Notes under the pieces: model-generated
Databases searched by the model: none
What the model saw: the letters and a program-made list of their open reading frames with translations, nothing else
Told to the model about the DNA's origin: nothing
Shown here: one piece after another, positions 16,062-24,204 of the stretch
Layout of the letters: every line of letters starts with the position of its first letter
Position numbering within the stretch: position 1 is the first letter of the stretch
From: Planctomycetaceae bacterium
GTDB lineage: Bacteria > Planctomycetota > Planctomycetia > Pirellulales > UBA1268
DNA: 40,979 bases
Assembly (NCBI GenBank): GCA_021300535.1
Contig: JAJTED010000024.1
Location: forward strand, 1-40,979
Direction of reading: 5' to 3'
Made by a program: the position numbers and the translations under genes

Positions 16062-17788
16062 CAATGCCTCCCACCTCCCTCGACACCTTCGCCCTGCTCG
16101 CCCCCGAGATCGCCCTGGTCGTGGCGGCGTTGGTGGCCTTCCTCGGCGCCGCCTTTCTTGGCCTGCGGAGCGGCTGGCTCGTGGCCCTGGCGGGCATCGC
16201 CGTCGCGCTGGCGCTGGCGGGCGGCCAGCCGACCGGCGGGTCCGTGGTCGCCAGTGGCGGCGTCCGTGTCGATGGCTTCTCGACATTCGTCCGCTGGACG
16301 GTGCTCGGCCTCGGCGGCCTGCTCACCCTGGTGCAGGCCGGCGATCTGTTTACCGCGGCAGTGAGCCGCGGGCCGGGCCTGCGGCGCGGCGGCACCTGCG
16401 AGGAGGCGGGCACGTTCCTGCTGCTCCTCGCCGGGCTGTCGCTGGTGGGCGTGGCGGGCGACCTCGTGCTCCTGTTCGTCGGCCTCGAGCTCGTCTCAAT
16501 CCCGACCTACATCCTCCTGGCGCTGAAGCGGACCGACGCCCGCGGTCAGGAGGCGAGTCTGAAGTACTTCTTCCTCTCGCTGGTGGCCTCGGCCTTCTTC
16601 CTCTACTCGGCCGTCTGCCTCTACGGCCTGGGTGGCTCGACCGAACTCGCCGCGATCGGCGCCCGGCTGCGGTCGACCGAACCGAACGTGGCGGGCATGG
16701 CGACGGTCCTCCTCCCGGCGGCGCTCGGCATGGCGATCGTGGGCGCCGCCTTCCGTCTCGCGGCGGTGCCGATGCACTTCTACGCGCCCGACGTCTACGA
16801 AGGCACGAGCCCGGGCAATGCCGCGGTGCTCTCCACGCTCCCCAAGCTGGCCGGCCTGGTCGTCCTGGCCCGGGTCCTGGGCCTGGCAATCGCCCCCGAC
16901 GCGGTCGCCGCCCCGGCGGGCCCGGCGGCGCAGTTCCACCTCGGCCTGTTCTGGCAGCTCGCCGCGGTGCTCGCCGCCGTGACCATGACCGTGGGCAACG
17001 TGATGGCACTGATGCAGCAGAATCTGCGCCGCCTGCTGGCCTGCTCGTCGATCGCCCATGCCGGCTACCTGCTGGTGGGCGTGGCGGTGGCCGCGGCCGC
17101 CGCCGCGACGCAGGCAACGCGGCCGCTCGGTGACGCCGGCGGGATCGAAACCCGCTGGGTTTTCGAACTCGGCGGCATGACCGCGGCCGTCTTCTACCTC
17201 GTCACCTACGCCCTGGCGACGATCGGCATCTTTGGTGCCCTGGCCTACCTCGGGCACCGCTGGCCCGAATGGACCACCGCCAGCGGCCCGCGGCCCCCGC
17301 GTGAGGAGATCACCACCGTCGCCGATCTCGACGGCCTTTCCGGCACGAACCCCGTCGCCGCGTTCGCGATCGCCCTGTTCTTGTTGAGCCTCGCCGGCAT
17401 CCCGCCGTTGCCCGGCTTCTGGGGCAAGCTCACGCTGGCCGCCGCCGCGCTCGAAGTCGATTGGAACGATCCAGTCGCTCTGGGCAGCCGCCGCTGGTGG
17501 TTCGTGGGGCTGGCGGTGGTCCTCGTGCTCAACGCCGCGATTGCGGCCGGCTACTACCTGCGGATCATCGCGGCGATGTACTTTCGCACCACCAAGCGGG
17601 GCGTGCAGGCCGACGGCGGCCTGGCGGCTGGAATCGCGATGCTCGCCTGCACGGCACTGGTGTTGATCGCCACGCTCCAGCCGCAGGGCCTGTTCCGCGC
17701 CGCCTCCCGGGCCGGTGCCAGCCTCTCCGGCACGCAGCCGCAGGCGGCGGCGACCGCCGCCATGCGTCACGAGAGCCTGCCCCGATGA
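16058..17788 (+). CDS. nuoN: NADH-quinone oxidoreductase subunit N
   Basis: A 576-residue antiporter-like subunit. Recognisable parts are LLFVGLELVSIPTYILLALKR, SLKYFFLSLVASAFFLY, FYAPDVYEGTSPGNAAVL, NLRRLLACSSIAHAGYLL and GIPPLPGFWGKL. The ATG at 16058 overlaps the nuoM stop (ATGA). A second ATG at 16064 is possible. It is the last structural nuo gene and is coupled through another ATGA to the mrp-type gene. Confidence 0.96.
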   Translation: MTMPPTSLDTFALLAPEIALVVAALVAFLGAAFLGLRSGWLVALAGIAVALALAGGQPTGGSVVASGGVRVDGFSTFVRWTVLGLGGLLTLVQAGDLFTAAVSRGPGLRRGGTCEEAGTFLLLLAGLSLVGVAGDLVLLFVGLELVSIPTYILLALKRTDARGQEASLKYFFLSLVASAFFLYSAVCLYGLGGSTELAAIGARLRSTEPNVAGMATVLLPAALGMAIVGAAFRLAAVPMHFYAPDVYEGTSPGNAAVLSTLPKLAGLVVLARVLGLAIAPDAVAAPAGPAAQFHLGLFWQLAAVLAAVTMTVGNVMALMQQNLRRLLACSSIAHAGYLLVGVAVAAAAAATQATRPLGDAGGIETRWVFELGGMTAAVFYLVTYALATIGIFGALAYLGHRWPEWTTASGPRPPREEITTVADLDGLSGTNPVAAFAIALFLLSLAGIPPLPGFWGKLTLAAAALEVDWNDPVALGSRRWWFVGLAVVLVLNAAIAAGYYLRIIAAMYFRTTKRGVQADGGLAAGIAMLACTALVLIATLQPQGLFRAASRAGASLSGTQPQAAATAAMRHESLPR

Positions 17789-18873
17789 GCAACCCTCCGG
17801 ATCACGACTCCGTCACGGCGGTGCTCGCCGGCGTATCCGACCCCGAGTCCGGCCGCCCGCTCACGGAGATGGGTCAGGTCCGCACGGTCACCGCCACGCC
17901 CGCAGCGATCGCGGTCACGGTCGGTCTCACGACCCACGCGGCGATCCTCTGGAACGCGACCCGTGGCCGCATCGAGGAACTCCTCCGCAGCCGGTTTCCC
18001 GCGGTGCCGGCGGTGACGGTGACCATTGAGCCCCATGAACGCCCGCCGGGAAAGCTCGGCCAGATCGGCCTCGAAGCCAAGAGCGTGATCGCCGTCGGCT
18101 CGGGCAAGGGGGGCGTGGGCAAGAGCACGATCGCCGCCAGCCTCGCGATCGGCCTGGCCCGGGCCGGCAGCCGGGTGGGCCTGCTCGACGCCGACGTCTA
18201 CGGCCCGAGCGTTCCCCACCTGCTCGGCCTCTCCGGCCGGCCGCAGGTCGACAACGGCAAGATCATGCCCATGCGGCTCGACATCGCCGCCGGCTCGATG
18301 CCCGTGATGTCGATGGGCTTCCTCGTGCCGGCCGGTGAAGCGGTGGTGTGGCGCGGCCCTATGCTTCACGGGGCCATCACGCAGATGCTGCGCGACACGC
18401 TCTGGGGTCCGCTCGACTACCTCGTCATCGACATGCCGCCGGGCACGGGCGACATCGCGTTGACGCTCTCCCAGGTCCTCCCGCTGACGGGCGCGGTCGT
18501 CGTCTGCACGCCGCAGGACGTGGCCCTGCTCGACGCCACGAAGGCGATCGCGATGTTTCGCAAGGTGAACATCCCGGTGCTCGGCATGGTGGAGAACATG
18601 GCCTTCTTCGTCTGCCCCGACACCGGCAAACGCTGGGACATCTTCGGCTCCGGCGGCGCCCGGCGGACGGCGCAGGAACTGGACATCCCCTTCCTCGGCG
18701 AGGTGCCGATCCAGATCCCGATCCGCGAGCACGGCGACGCCGGGAAGACCGCGGCCAACTACGACGATCCCGCCGCCCGTCCCTATCTCGAGGCCATCTG
18801 CACGCGGCTCGTGGGCAACCTCGCCGCCGCGACGGCGGCCCGCCCGCCGCTGCCGAGCCTGCCGGTCCTCTGA
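17785..18873 (+). CDS. mrp: Mrp/ApbC-type P-loop ATPase, iron-sulphur cluster carrier family
   Basis: A 362-residue protein of the Mrp/NBP35/Ind1 family, cytoplasmic ATPases that carry 4Fe-4S clusters. An N-terminal MIP18/DUF59-like domain (residues 1-85) precedes the ATPase. The deviant Walker A GKGGVGKS is at 107-114, followed by DADVYGPS and [10 protein letters not shown]. The conserved cluster-binding CxxC after VENMAFFV is CPDT here (C277, T280), so the second Cys is missing. The start overlaps the nuoN stop by ATGA, so it belongs to the complex I operon. A role in building complex I, as shown for mitochondrial Ind1, is an attractive inference. Confidence 0.93.
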   Translation: MSNPPDHDSVTAVLAGVSDPESGRPLTEMGQVRTVTATPAAIAVTVGLTTHAAILWNATRGRIEELLRSRFPAVPAVTVTIEPHERPPGKLGQIGLEAKSVIAVGSGKGGVGKSTIAASLAIGLARAGSRVGLLDADVYGPSVPHLLGLSGRPQVDNGKIMPMRLDIAAGSMPVMSMGFLVPAGEAVVWRGPMLHGAITQMLRDTLWGPLDYLVIDMPPGTGDIALTLSQVLPLTGAVVVCTPQDVALLDATKAIAMFRKVNIPVLGMVENMAFFVCPDTGKRWDIFGSGGARRTAQELDIPFLGEVPIQIPIREHGDAGKTAANYDDPAARPYLEAICTRLVGNLAAATAARPPLPSLPVL

Positions 18874-18942
18874 CGGCCGCGTTCCGCACCCGGCCCGCGG
18901 CAGTGGGAAATTCTCGCTCCGCACGGCCGCGGGAAGATTTTT

Positions 18943-18969
18943 GCATCCAGTGGCCGGGAGCCGGCGAAT
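18943..18969 (+). promoter_or_regulatory. Candidate ECF (SigK-like) promoter for the FAS1 gene
   Basis: GCATCC (18943-18948) and GCGAAT (18964-18969) are separated by 15 bases. Each differs at one position from the mycobacterial SigK promoter elements CCATCC and CCGAAT as I recall them, where the spacing is about 16-17. The adjacent sigma gene with an RskA-like partner makes the match worth noting. Short motifs like these can occur by chance. Confidence 0.3.
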
Positions 18970-18981
18970 ACCCGACCACAC

Positions 18982-18997
18982 GGGGTCGCGCGACCCC
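18982..18997. promoter_or_regulatory. 16-bp perfect palindrome in the FAS1 leader
   Basis: GGGGTCGC and GCGACCCC abut to form a perfect palindrome 37 bases before the FAS1 start. It could be an operator or, in RNA, part of a hairpin near the ribosome-binding site AAAGGAAG. The function is unknown. Confidence 0.35.
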
Positions 18998-19034
18998 GGC
19001 TTGCAGCTGTTCCTGCCCGCGAAAGGAAGTTCCT

Positions 19035-19598
19035 ATGCGTCGTTTCTCCGTCACCGTGGCCCTGGGTGCCATGCTCCTGCCCGTCGCCACATCGGCCGTC
19101 GCTGACGAGTGCCCACTGGCCGCCGCCGCAAAGGCCCGGGCCGGACAGAAGGTGCAGACCGTGGCGTTCAAGGCCGACGGCAAGGACATCGTCGACACCG
19201 CGGTCGGTGCCGGCAGCTTCAAGACGCTCGTCGCCGCCGTTCAGGCCGCCGGGCTGGTCGACACGCTCAAGGGCGCCGGGCCGTTCACCGTCTTCGCCCC
19301 CACCGACGAGGCCTTTGCCAAACTGCCCGCCGGCACGGTCGAATCGCTGCTCAAGCCGGAGAACAAGGAGAAGCTCGTGGCGGTGCTCACCTACCACGTG
19401 GTGCCGGGCAAGGTGATGGCGGCCGACGTGGTCAAGCTCACCGAGGCGGCCACGGTGCAGGGCTCCAAGGCGAAGGTCAAGGTCGTGGACGGTGCGGTGA
19501 TGATCGACGGCGCCAAGGTCGTGAAGACCGACATCGTCACGAGCAACGGCGTGATCCACGTGATCGACGCGGTGATCCTGCCGCCGGAGAAGAAGTAG
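19035..19598 (+). CDS. Secreted fasciclin (FAS1) domain protein
   Basis: A 187-residue exported protein. Residues 1-23 form a signal peptide (basic start, hydrophobic core, cleavage after SAVA). One FAS1 domain fills the rest: [46 protein letters not shown] and [14 protein letters not shown] are the standard blocks. FAS1 domains mediate adhesion or matrix interactions outside the cell. A good ribosome-binding site (AAAGGAAG) precedes the ATG. An ECF sigma gene and an RskA-like anti-sigma gene follow, the partners that control FAS1 proteins MPT70/MPT83 in mycobacteria. Confidence 0.93.
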   Translation: MRRFSVTVALGAMLLPVATSAVADECPLAAAAKARAGQKVQTVAFKADGKDIVDTAVGAGSFKTLVAAVQAAGLVDTLKGAGPFTVFAPTDEAFAKLPAGTVESLLKPENKEKLVAVLTYHVVPGKVMAADVVKLTEAATVQGSKAKVKVVDGAVMIDGAKVVKTDIVTSNGVIHVIDAVILPPEKK

Positions 19599-19638
19599 GC
19601 GGGCGGCCCGCAACGGGCGCCGGCAGTCAGTCGGACAA

Positions 19639-19668
19639 GGGCGGGGCGGGCTCGAGCCCGCCCCGCCC
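19639..19668. terminator. 30-bp perfect palindrome after the FAS1 gene, terminator-like
   Basis: GGGCGGGGCGGGCTC is followed immediately by its reverse complement, giving a 15-bp GC-only arm except at the centre. It stands 40 bases after the FAS1 stop. No T run follows on either strand, so termination by the standard intrinsic mechanism is uncertain. Confidence 0.45.
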
Positions 19669-19845
19669 CTCTAGCAGCGATAGCAGATGAAACAGGCGTT
19701 GAGCCTCGGCACCGGCAACGCGGTGGCCGCGCCGGCCACGCGGCCCCCGCTGCCGGGAAGCCCGAATCGTCAGATGAGGGAATCCGCGTCGCTCCACCGG
19801 AGGCCTCCGCATTCCCTCGGCTCACGCCTCGGGCTCTTCCGTGCC

Positions 19846-19911
19846 GCATGCCTCCAGGCATGCGAACGGACGTCCACGCTTCCAAGCCCGGATTCGCACG
19901 CCTGGAGGCGT
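19846..19911. repeat. Two R3-family hairpins between FAS1 and sigma genes
   Basis: GCATGCCT-CC-AGGCATGC (19846-19863) and ACGCCT-GG-AGGCGT (19898-19911) share the core GCCT-NN-AGGC. The second continues into TACGCCACG, matching the flank of the hairpin at 31027-31042. The rest of the 499-base stretch 19599-20097 holds the palindrome above and a weak inverted repeat, CCAGTC/GACTGG (19974-19995). No gene is supported there, although the sigma frame stays open back to 19687. Confidence 0.6.
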
Positions 19912-20097
19912 ACGCCACGAGACCGGGCTTCAAGGAACCGAACCGTCCAACCCGACAGACCGGAAACGCAATACCAGTCCCAAGAGCCAGACTGGCTAAA
20001 CTACGGGGCGAGATGTGCGCGTGACGCCCAAATCAAATTCGCTCGAGCATGCGACGCTGAAGGCAGCAACACACGATCACGGATCCCGAGGCTCGTT

Positions 20098-20673
20098 TTG
20101 GAAGACCTGCTCCTGCCGCGCATCGCCGCTGGTGACCAGTCGGCCGTCCCGGAGTGCATCTCCCGGTATGGCACGCTGATCTGGTCGCTCGCGCGGCGCC
20201 GGCTGGCGAGCCGGCAGGATGCCGAAGATGCCGTGCAGGATGTGTTCGTCGACTTGTGGAGGTCGGCCGACCGCTTCGATCCGCTCGTGGCCGAGGAGAT
20301 CACGTTCGTGGCGATGATCGCCAGAAGACGTGTCATCGACACACTCCGCCGGCGGACGGGGCTGCCGCAGGCGGCGGTCGATGCCGCGGCGATCGCGGAT
20401 GTGCCAGATCCTGCCGACGATGCGTCGGTGGGCCGGCGGCTCGAACTGGGCGATGAGGCCCGACTTGCCGACGAACATCTCGATCAGCTCAAGCCCGAGG
20501 AGCAGCGGTTGATTCGGCTCTCCGTGTATGACGATCTCTCGCACGCCGCGATTGCCGAGCATACGGGCCTGCCGCTCGGCACGGTCAAGTCGCACATCCG
20601 CCGCGGACTCGACAGTCTGCGCCTCAAGCTGGCAGGCCGCCGCCGGGCGCACGCGGAAAGGAGCACGCGATGA
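20098..20673 (+). CDS. ECF-family RNA polymerase sigma factor
   Basis: A 191-residue sigma factor if it starts at the TTG at 20098, which has GAGG six bases upstream (20088-20091) and gives the usual ECF length. The frame is open to an ATG at 19687, but that stretch is made of R3 repeats. Region 2 spans RYGTLIWSLARRRLASRQDAEDAVQDVFVDLWR, with region 2.4-like IARRRVIDTLRRR after it. Region 4 is LKPEEQRLIRLSVYDDLSHAAIAEHTGLPLGTVKSHIRRGL, a helix-turn-helix that reads the -35 element. The next gene overlaps its stop by ATGA and encodes an RskA-like protein, so the pair is a sigma/anti-sigma unit resembling SigK/RskA. Confidence 0.9.
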   Translation: MEDLLLPRIAAGDQSAVPECISRYGTLIWSLARRRLASRQDAEDAVQDVFVDLWRSADRFDPLVAEEITFVAMIARRRVIDTLRRRTGLPQAAVDAAAIADVPDPADDASVGRRLELGDEARLADEHLDQLKPEEQRLIRLSVYDDLSHAAIAEHTGLPLGTVKSHIRRGLDSLRLKLAGRRRAHAERSTR

Positions 20674-21485
20674 GCGGCTGCGACGACACACGCGACGACG
20701 CGGCCTGGGCTGCGGCCCCCGGCACGGCGGCGCGGGATTGGGAACCGGCCGCGGCGGCGGCCGAACTGGCGTTCCTGCGTCGAAGTGGTTCCCCGTTGCC
20801 GTCCATGCCCGCCGCGCTCGCCGAACGCATTCGCCGCGACGCGGCGGTGCACCTGCCGCGGCCCGTGGCGCTCGAGGCCCGCCGGGACCTGTCTGCGCGG
20901 AGCGGACCGGCCGGCGGTCGGCCGTGGCGGGCTGCAGCCGGCTGGTGGGCAGCCGCATGCCTCGCGGGCCTGCTCTGCTGGCAGTGGAGCGGAGTGGGGC
21001 GGATCGCGGGGCCACCCGGCGGCCCCGTGGCACCGAAGACGGACCCTCGGCCATCGCTGGCGGAACTGCGCGGCAGGCTCTTGGCCGAGGATCCCGCGGC
21101 AGTGAAGGTGGCCTGGAAGAAGGCAGGTGACGATCCTGCCGTCGTCGCCAACAAGGCGGATCTCGAGGCCGCGGACGGCTTGGGCGATGTCGTCTGGAGC
21201 CCCGAGCGGCAGCAGGGGTTCATGCGGTTTCGGGGTCTGGCGGCCAACGACCCGTCCGTGGCCCAATATCAGCTCTGGATCTTCGACGCGGAGCGGAACG
21301 CGGCCCATCCCGTGGATGGCGGCGTGTTCGACGTGCCGGCAGCGGCCGATGGCGAGGTCGTGGTCAGGATCGACCCCCGGCTTCCGATCAGCCGCGCCAC
21401 GGCGTTCGCGATCACGGTCGAAAAACCCGGCGGCGTGGTCGTCTCCAGCCGCGAGCGGCTCCCGCTGATCGCCGCACTTCCCTGA
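20670..21485 (+). CDS. RskA-like membrane anti-sigma factor
   Basis: A 271-residue protein, translationally coupled (ATGA) to the ECF sigma gene. The N-terminal ~85 residues are cytoplasmic and lack the HxxxCxxC zinc motif of many anti-sigma domains. One membrane helix lies at ~87-109. The C-terminal ~110 residues match the RskA domain (PF10099): GDVVWSPERQQGFMRFRGL, then YQLWIFD, GGVFDVP, and FAITVEKPGGV near the end. RskA of Mycobacterium tuberculosis holds SigK at the membrane and is released by proteolysis. The same role here is inferred from domain and neighbour. Confidence 0.85.
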   Translation: MSGCDDTRDDAAWAAAPGTAARDWEPAAAAAELAFLRRSGSPLPSMPAALAERIRRDAAVHLPRPVALEARRDLSARSGPAGGRPWRAAAGWWAAACLAGLLCWQWSGVGRIAGPPGGPVAPKTDPRPSLAELRGRLLAEDPAAVKVAWKKAGDDPAVVANKADLEAADGLGDVVWSPERQQGFMRFRGLAANDPSVAQYQLWIFDAERNAAHPVDGGVFDVPAAADGEVVVRIDPRLPISRATAFAITVEKPGGVVVSSRERLPLIAALP

Positions 21486-21600
21486 TCGGTCGGCCGGCCG
21501 GGCATCGAGCGAGTACGCCGGCTGTGGTGAACTGGCCGGCGGACCGGTCCTTTGCCGACGGCCCCTTGCGTCGTGCCGCGGCCCTGCCGACACTCCGGGC

Positions 21601-22932
21601 ATGATATTCCACCTTCTGTGCATGCTCCTCCTTCTGGCCAGCGTGGGCGGCTGCGCAGCCCAGCCGCCTGCGGCAGGCGTCACGATCCAGGTCCCGCCTC
21701 CCAGCGGCGCCGACGACGATGCCCCTTCGATCCAGGATGCCATCGACCGCTGCCACGCCGCCGGGGGCGGCCGCGTGGTGCTGCCGGCGGGCGCGGTCTT
21801 CACGTCCGGCCCGTTGCGGCTGCGATCGGGCGTCGAACTGCACCTCGCGAAAACCGCCCTCCTCCGCGTCAACCTCGATCGCAGCGTCTGGCCCGCGAAA
21901 GGGCGGTCGTATCTCGTCTCCGCCGAGGATGCCGAGAACATCGCCATCACCGGCCCGGGCACCATCGACGGACAGGGTCGGCAGTTGATGGCCAAACTCG
22001 GCGACCACATCCACAAACCCGGCCCGTGGCGGCCGGGGATCGTGGGCCTGCTCCGCTGCCGGCGGGTGCGGATGCAGGACCTTGTGATCCGCGACGGGCC
22101 CCATTGGACCGTCCACTTCATCGGCTGCGACGGCGTTCTCGCCGAGCGGCTCACGATCCGCAACGACCGCCGCATCCCCAACTGCGACGGCATCGACCCC
22201 GACCATTGCCGCAACGTCGTCATCCGAAACTGCGACATCGAAGCCGGCGACGACTGCATCGTCATCAAGAACACGCGGCCCTACGCCGACCTGGGGCCCA
22301 CCGAGAACATCCGCGTGGAGAACTGCGACCTGAAGAGCACGTCCGCCGCCCTGAAGATCGGCACCGAGTCGGTGTCCGACTTCCGCAACATCGTCTTCGA
22401 CCGCTGCCGCATCCGCGACAGCAGCCGGGGGATCCAGCTGCGCGACGAGGGCACCGTCGAGAACGTCGTGTTCTCGAACATGACGGTGGAGACGCGACTC
22501 TTCTATGAGGCGTGGTGGGGACGGGCCGAGCCGATCCACGTCAGCGCCTTCGCCCGGAAGGCGGACGGAAAGCTCGGGCAGATCCGCAACGTCCGCTTCG
22601 AGAACATCGAGGCGCGATCGGAAAACGGCGTCTATCTCTCCGGGTGCGACGGCAGCCGGCCGGAGGGAATCGCCTTCGACCGCGTGCGGGTCAGGATCGA
22701 CAAGTGGACCGACTGGCCGGGCGGCCAGCACGACCGCCGGCCATGCGCGATGGAAGGGCTGGTGCCGCACCCGACGGCGGGCTTCTATTGCGCGCAGGCC
22801 GAGAGTGTTTCCTTGCGGAACTGCCGGGTGTGCTGGGCGGGCCGGCCGCAGCAGCACGACGGCGCCGCGCTGGATGTGGCCGCCATCGGCCGGCTCACAG
22901 TCGAGGGCTTCGAAGGGAACGCCCGCCGATAA
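21601..22932 (+). CDS. Glycoside hydrolase family 28 (polygalacturonase-like) lipoprotein
   Basis: A 443-residue right-handed beta-helix enzyme of GH28, which hydrolyses pectin-type polysaccharides. A lipoprotein signal ends in SVGGC near residue 18, placing it at a membrane facing outward. The active-site blocks NCDGID (N194-D196 region) and GDDC (D217, D218) are present. The GHG block of classical polygalacturonases is not obvious: ALKIGTES stands where it is expected, as in some divergent GH28 groups. It starts 115 bases after the anti-sigma gene on the same strand. Substrate unknown. Confidence 0.88.
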   Translation: MIFHLLCMLLLLASVGGCAAQPPAAGVTIQVPPPSGADDDAPSIQDAIDRCHAAGGGRVVLPAGAVFTSGPLRLRSGVELHLAKTALLRVNLDRSVWPAKGRSYLVSAEDAENIAITGPGTIDGQGRQLMAKLGDHIHKPGPWRPGIVGLLRCRRVRMQDLVIRDGPHWTVHFIGCDGVLAERLTIRNDRRIPNCDGIDPDHCRNVVIRNCDIEAGDDCIVIKNTRPYADLGPTENIRVENCDLKSTSAALKIGTESVSDFRNIVFDRCRIRDSSRGIQLRDEGTVENVVFSNMTVETRLFYEAWWGRAEPIHVSAFARKADGKLGQIRNVRFENIEARSENGVYLSGCDGSRPEGIAFDRVRVRIDKWTDWPGGQHDRRPCAMEGLVPHPTAGFYCAQAESVSLRNCRVCWAGRPQQHDGAALDVAAIGRLTVEGFEGNARR

Positions 22933-23026
22933 CCGGATGCTTGCGCTACGGAATCGGCAGTGGCTGGCCGTCGCTGGCTGAATGAGCCCTGATGAATCTG
23001 CCCCGCGCGACCGCTCAGCGTCATCC

Positions 23027-23055
23027 TTGTATTTTCGGACCGCCGATACGATAAT
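23027..23055 (+). promoter_or_regulatory. Candidate sigma-70-type promoter, possibly leaderless
   Basis: TTGTAT (23027-23032), a 17-base spacer and GATAAT (23050-23055) match the -35 and -10 consensus at 4 and 5 of 6 positions. The ATG of the following ATPase gene is only 6 bases after the -10 element, so transcription would begin at or next to the start codon. No Shine-Dalgarno is present. Confidence 0.5.
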
Positions 23056-23061
23056 GCATGC

Positions 23062-24204
23062 ATGGTGCCAAGGGCTCACTATCGGAAAGCCGTCGAAACC
23101 GCGCTCGCCCGCTCTCCAGTCTGTGGACTGATGGGGCCGCGGCAATCCGGCAAGTCCACGCTGGCCCGCGAGATCGCCGGGGCGACTGCGAGCCATTACT
23201 TCGACCTCGAGTCGCCCCGCGATCAACTCCGGCTGCAGAATCCCGAACTGGCCCTCGGCCGCCTGTCCGGTCTCGTGGTGCTCGATGAGGTGCAAACGCA
23301 GCCGGATCTGTTTCCAGTGCTCCGGGTGCTCGCCGATCGGGCCGACGTTCCGGCACGATTCCTCATCCTTGGCAGCGCGGCGCCCGAACTGGTGGCGCGG
23401 TCGGCCGAGTCGCTCGCGGGCCGGATTGAATACGTGGACCTCCACGGCTTCGATCTCACCGAAACCGGCTCCGGCACACAAGAGACCCTGTGGCTGCGCG
23501 GCGGGTTTCCCCGGTCCTACCTCGCAGCCTCCGACGAAGCGAGCGTCGCCTGGCGGGAGGGATTCGTCCGCACGTTCCTCGAGCGCGACCTGCCGCAGTT
23601 CGGCATTCGCGTGGGAGCCGCGGCGATGCGTCGTTTCTGGACGATGCTCGCGCACATGCATGGGCAGATCTGGAACGCTTCGGAACTGGGGCGGGCCATG
23701 GGCCTGTCAGACAAGACGGTCCGCAATTACCTCGACGAGCTCAGTCAAACATTCATGGTCCGGCAGCTGCAGCCCTGGTTCGAGAACATCGGCAAGCGTC
23801 AGGTAAAGTCTCCGAAAATCTATCTTCGCGACTCCGGAATCCTCCATCATCTCATCGGCCTGGAGACCGAATCACAGCTCCACGCCCATCCAAAAGTGGG
23901 CAGCTCGTGGGAAGGCTTCGCCCTCGAACAGGTGCTGCGGCAGACGCGTCCGACGCAGGCGTATTTCTGGGGCACGCAGGGAGGAGCCGAACTCGACCTG
24001 CTCGTGTTCGCCGCAGGCCGTCGGCTGGGCTACGAGTTCAAATATGCCGAACGGCCCCAGTTCAGCCGCTCGATGCGGGTGGCCATGGAAGACCTGCGGC
24101 TCGATTCGCTCGTCGTGATCTGCCCGGGATCGGTGCAGGCCACGCTCGCTCCGGGCGTGGAGGTCATGGGAATCGACGCCTTTGCCGGCATCGCACGCCC
24201 TTGA
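23062..24204 (+). CDS. AAA-type ATPase with C-terminal DUF4143 domain
   Basis: A 380-residue protein of the widespread ATP-binding/DUF4143 family, whose cellular role is not established. Walker A is GPRQSGKS near residue 27, and Walker B is LVVLDEVQ. The middle holds LRGGFPRSYLA and a winged-helix-like stretch (SELGRAMGLSDKTVRNYLDEL). The C-terminal part, AELDLLVFAAGRRLGYEFKYAE, resembles a PD-(D/E)xK nuclease fold with D, E and K in place. It is flanked by convergent genes and has its own likely promoter, so it appears to be a single-gene unit, possibly horizontally moved as is common for the family. Confidence 0.88.
   Translation: MVPRAHYRKAVETALARSPVCGLMGPRQSGKSTLAREIAGATASHYFDLESPRDQLRLQNPELALGRLSGLVVLDEVQTQPDLFPVLRVLADRADVPARFLILGSAAPELVARSAESLAGRIEYVDLHGFDLTETGSGTQETLWLRGGFPRSYLAASDEASVAWREGFVRTFLERDLPQFGIRVGAAAMRRFWTMLAHMHGQIWNASELGRAMGLSDKTVRNYLDELSQTFMVRQLQPWFENIGKRQVKSPKIYLRDSGILHHLIGLETESQLHAHPKVGSSWEGFALEQVLRQTRPTQAYFWGTQGGAELDLLVFAAGRRLGYEFKYAERPQFSRSMRVAMEDLRLDSLVVICPGSVQATLAPGVEVMGIDAFAGIARP

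Noticed and set aside
19934-19955. GGAACC as an ECF -35 box for autoregulation of the sigma gene
   Set aside because: The expected -10 sequence (CGTC-type) is not found 16-17 bases downstream; the nearby CGTCC is far too close.
19687-20097. 137-residue N-terminal extension of the ECF sigma factor
   Set aside because: The extension is encoded by R3 repeat DNA and gives a non-standard length. A TTG with GAGG six bases upstream gives a normal ECF protein.
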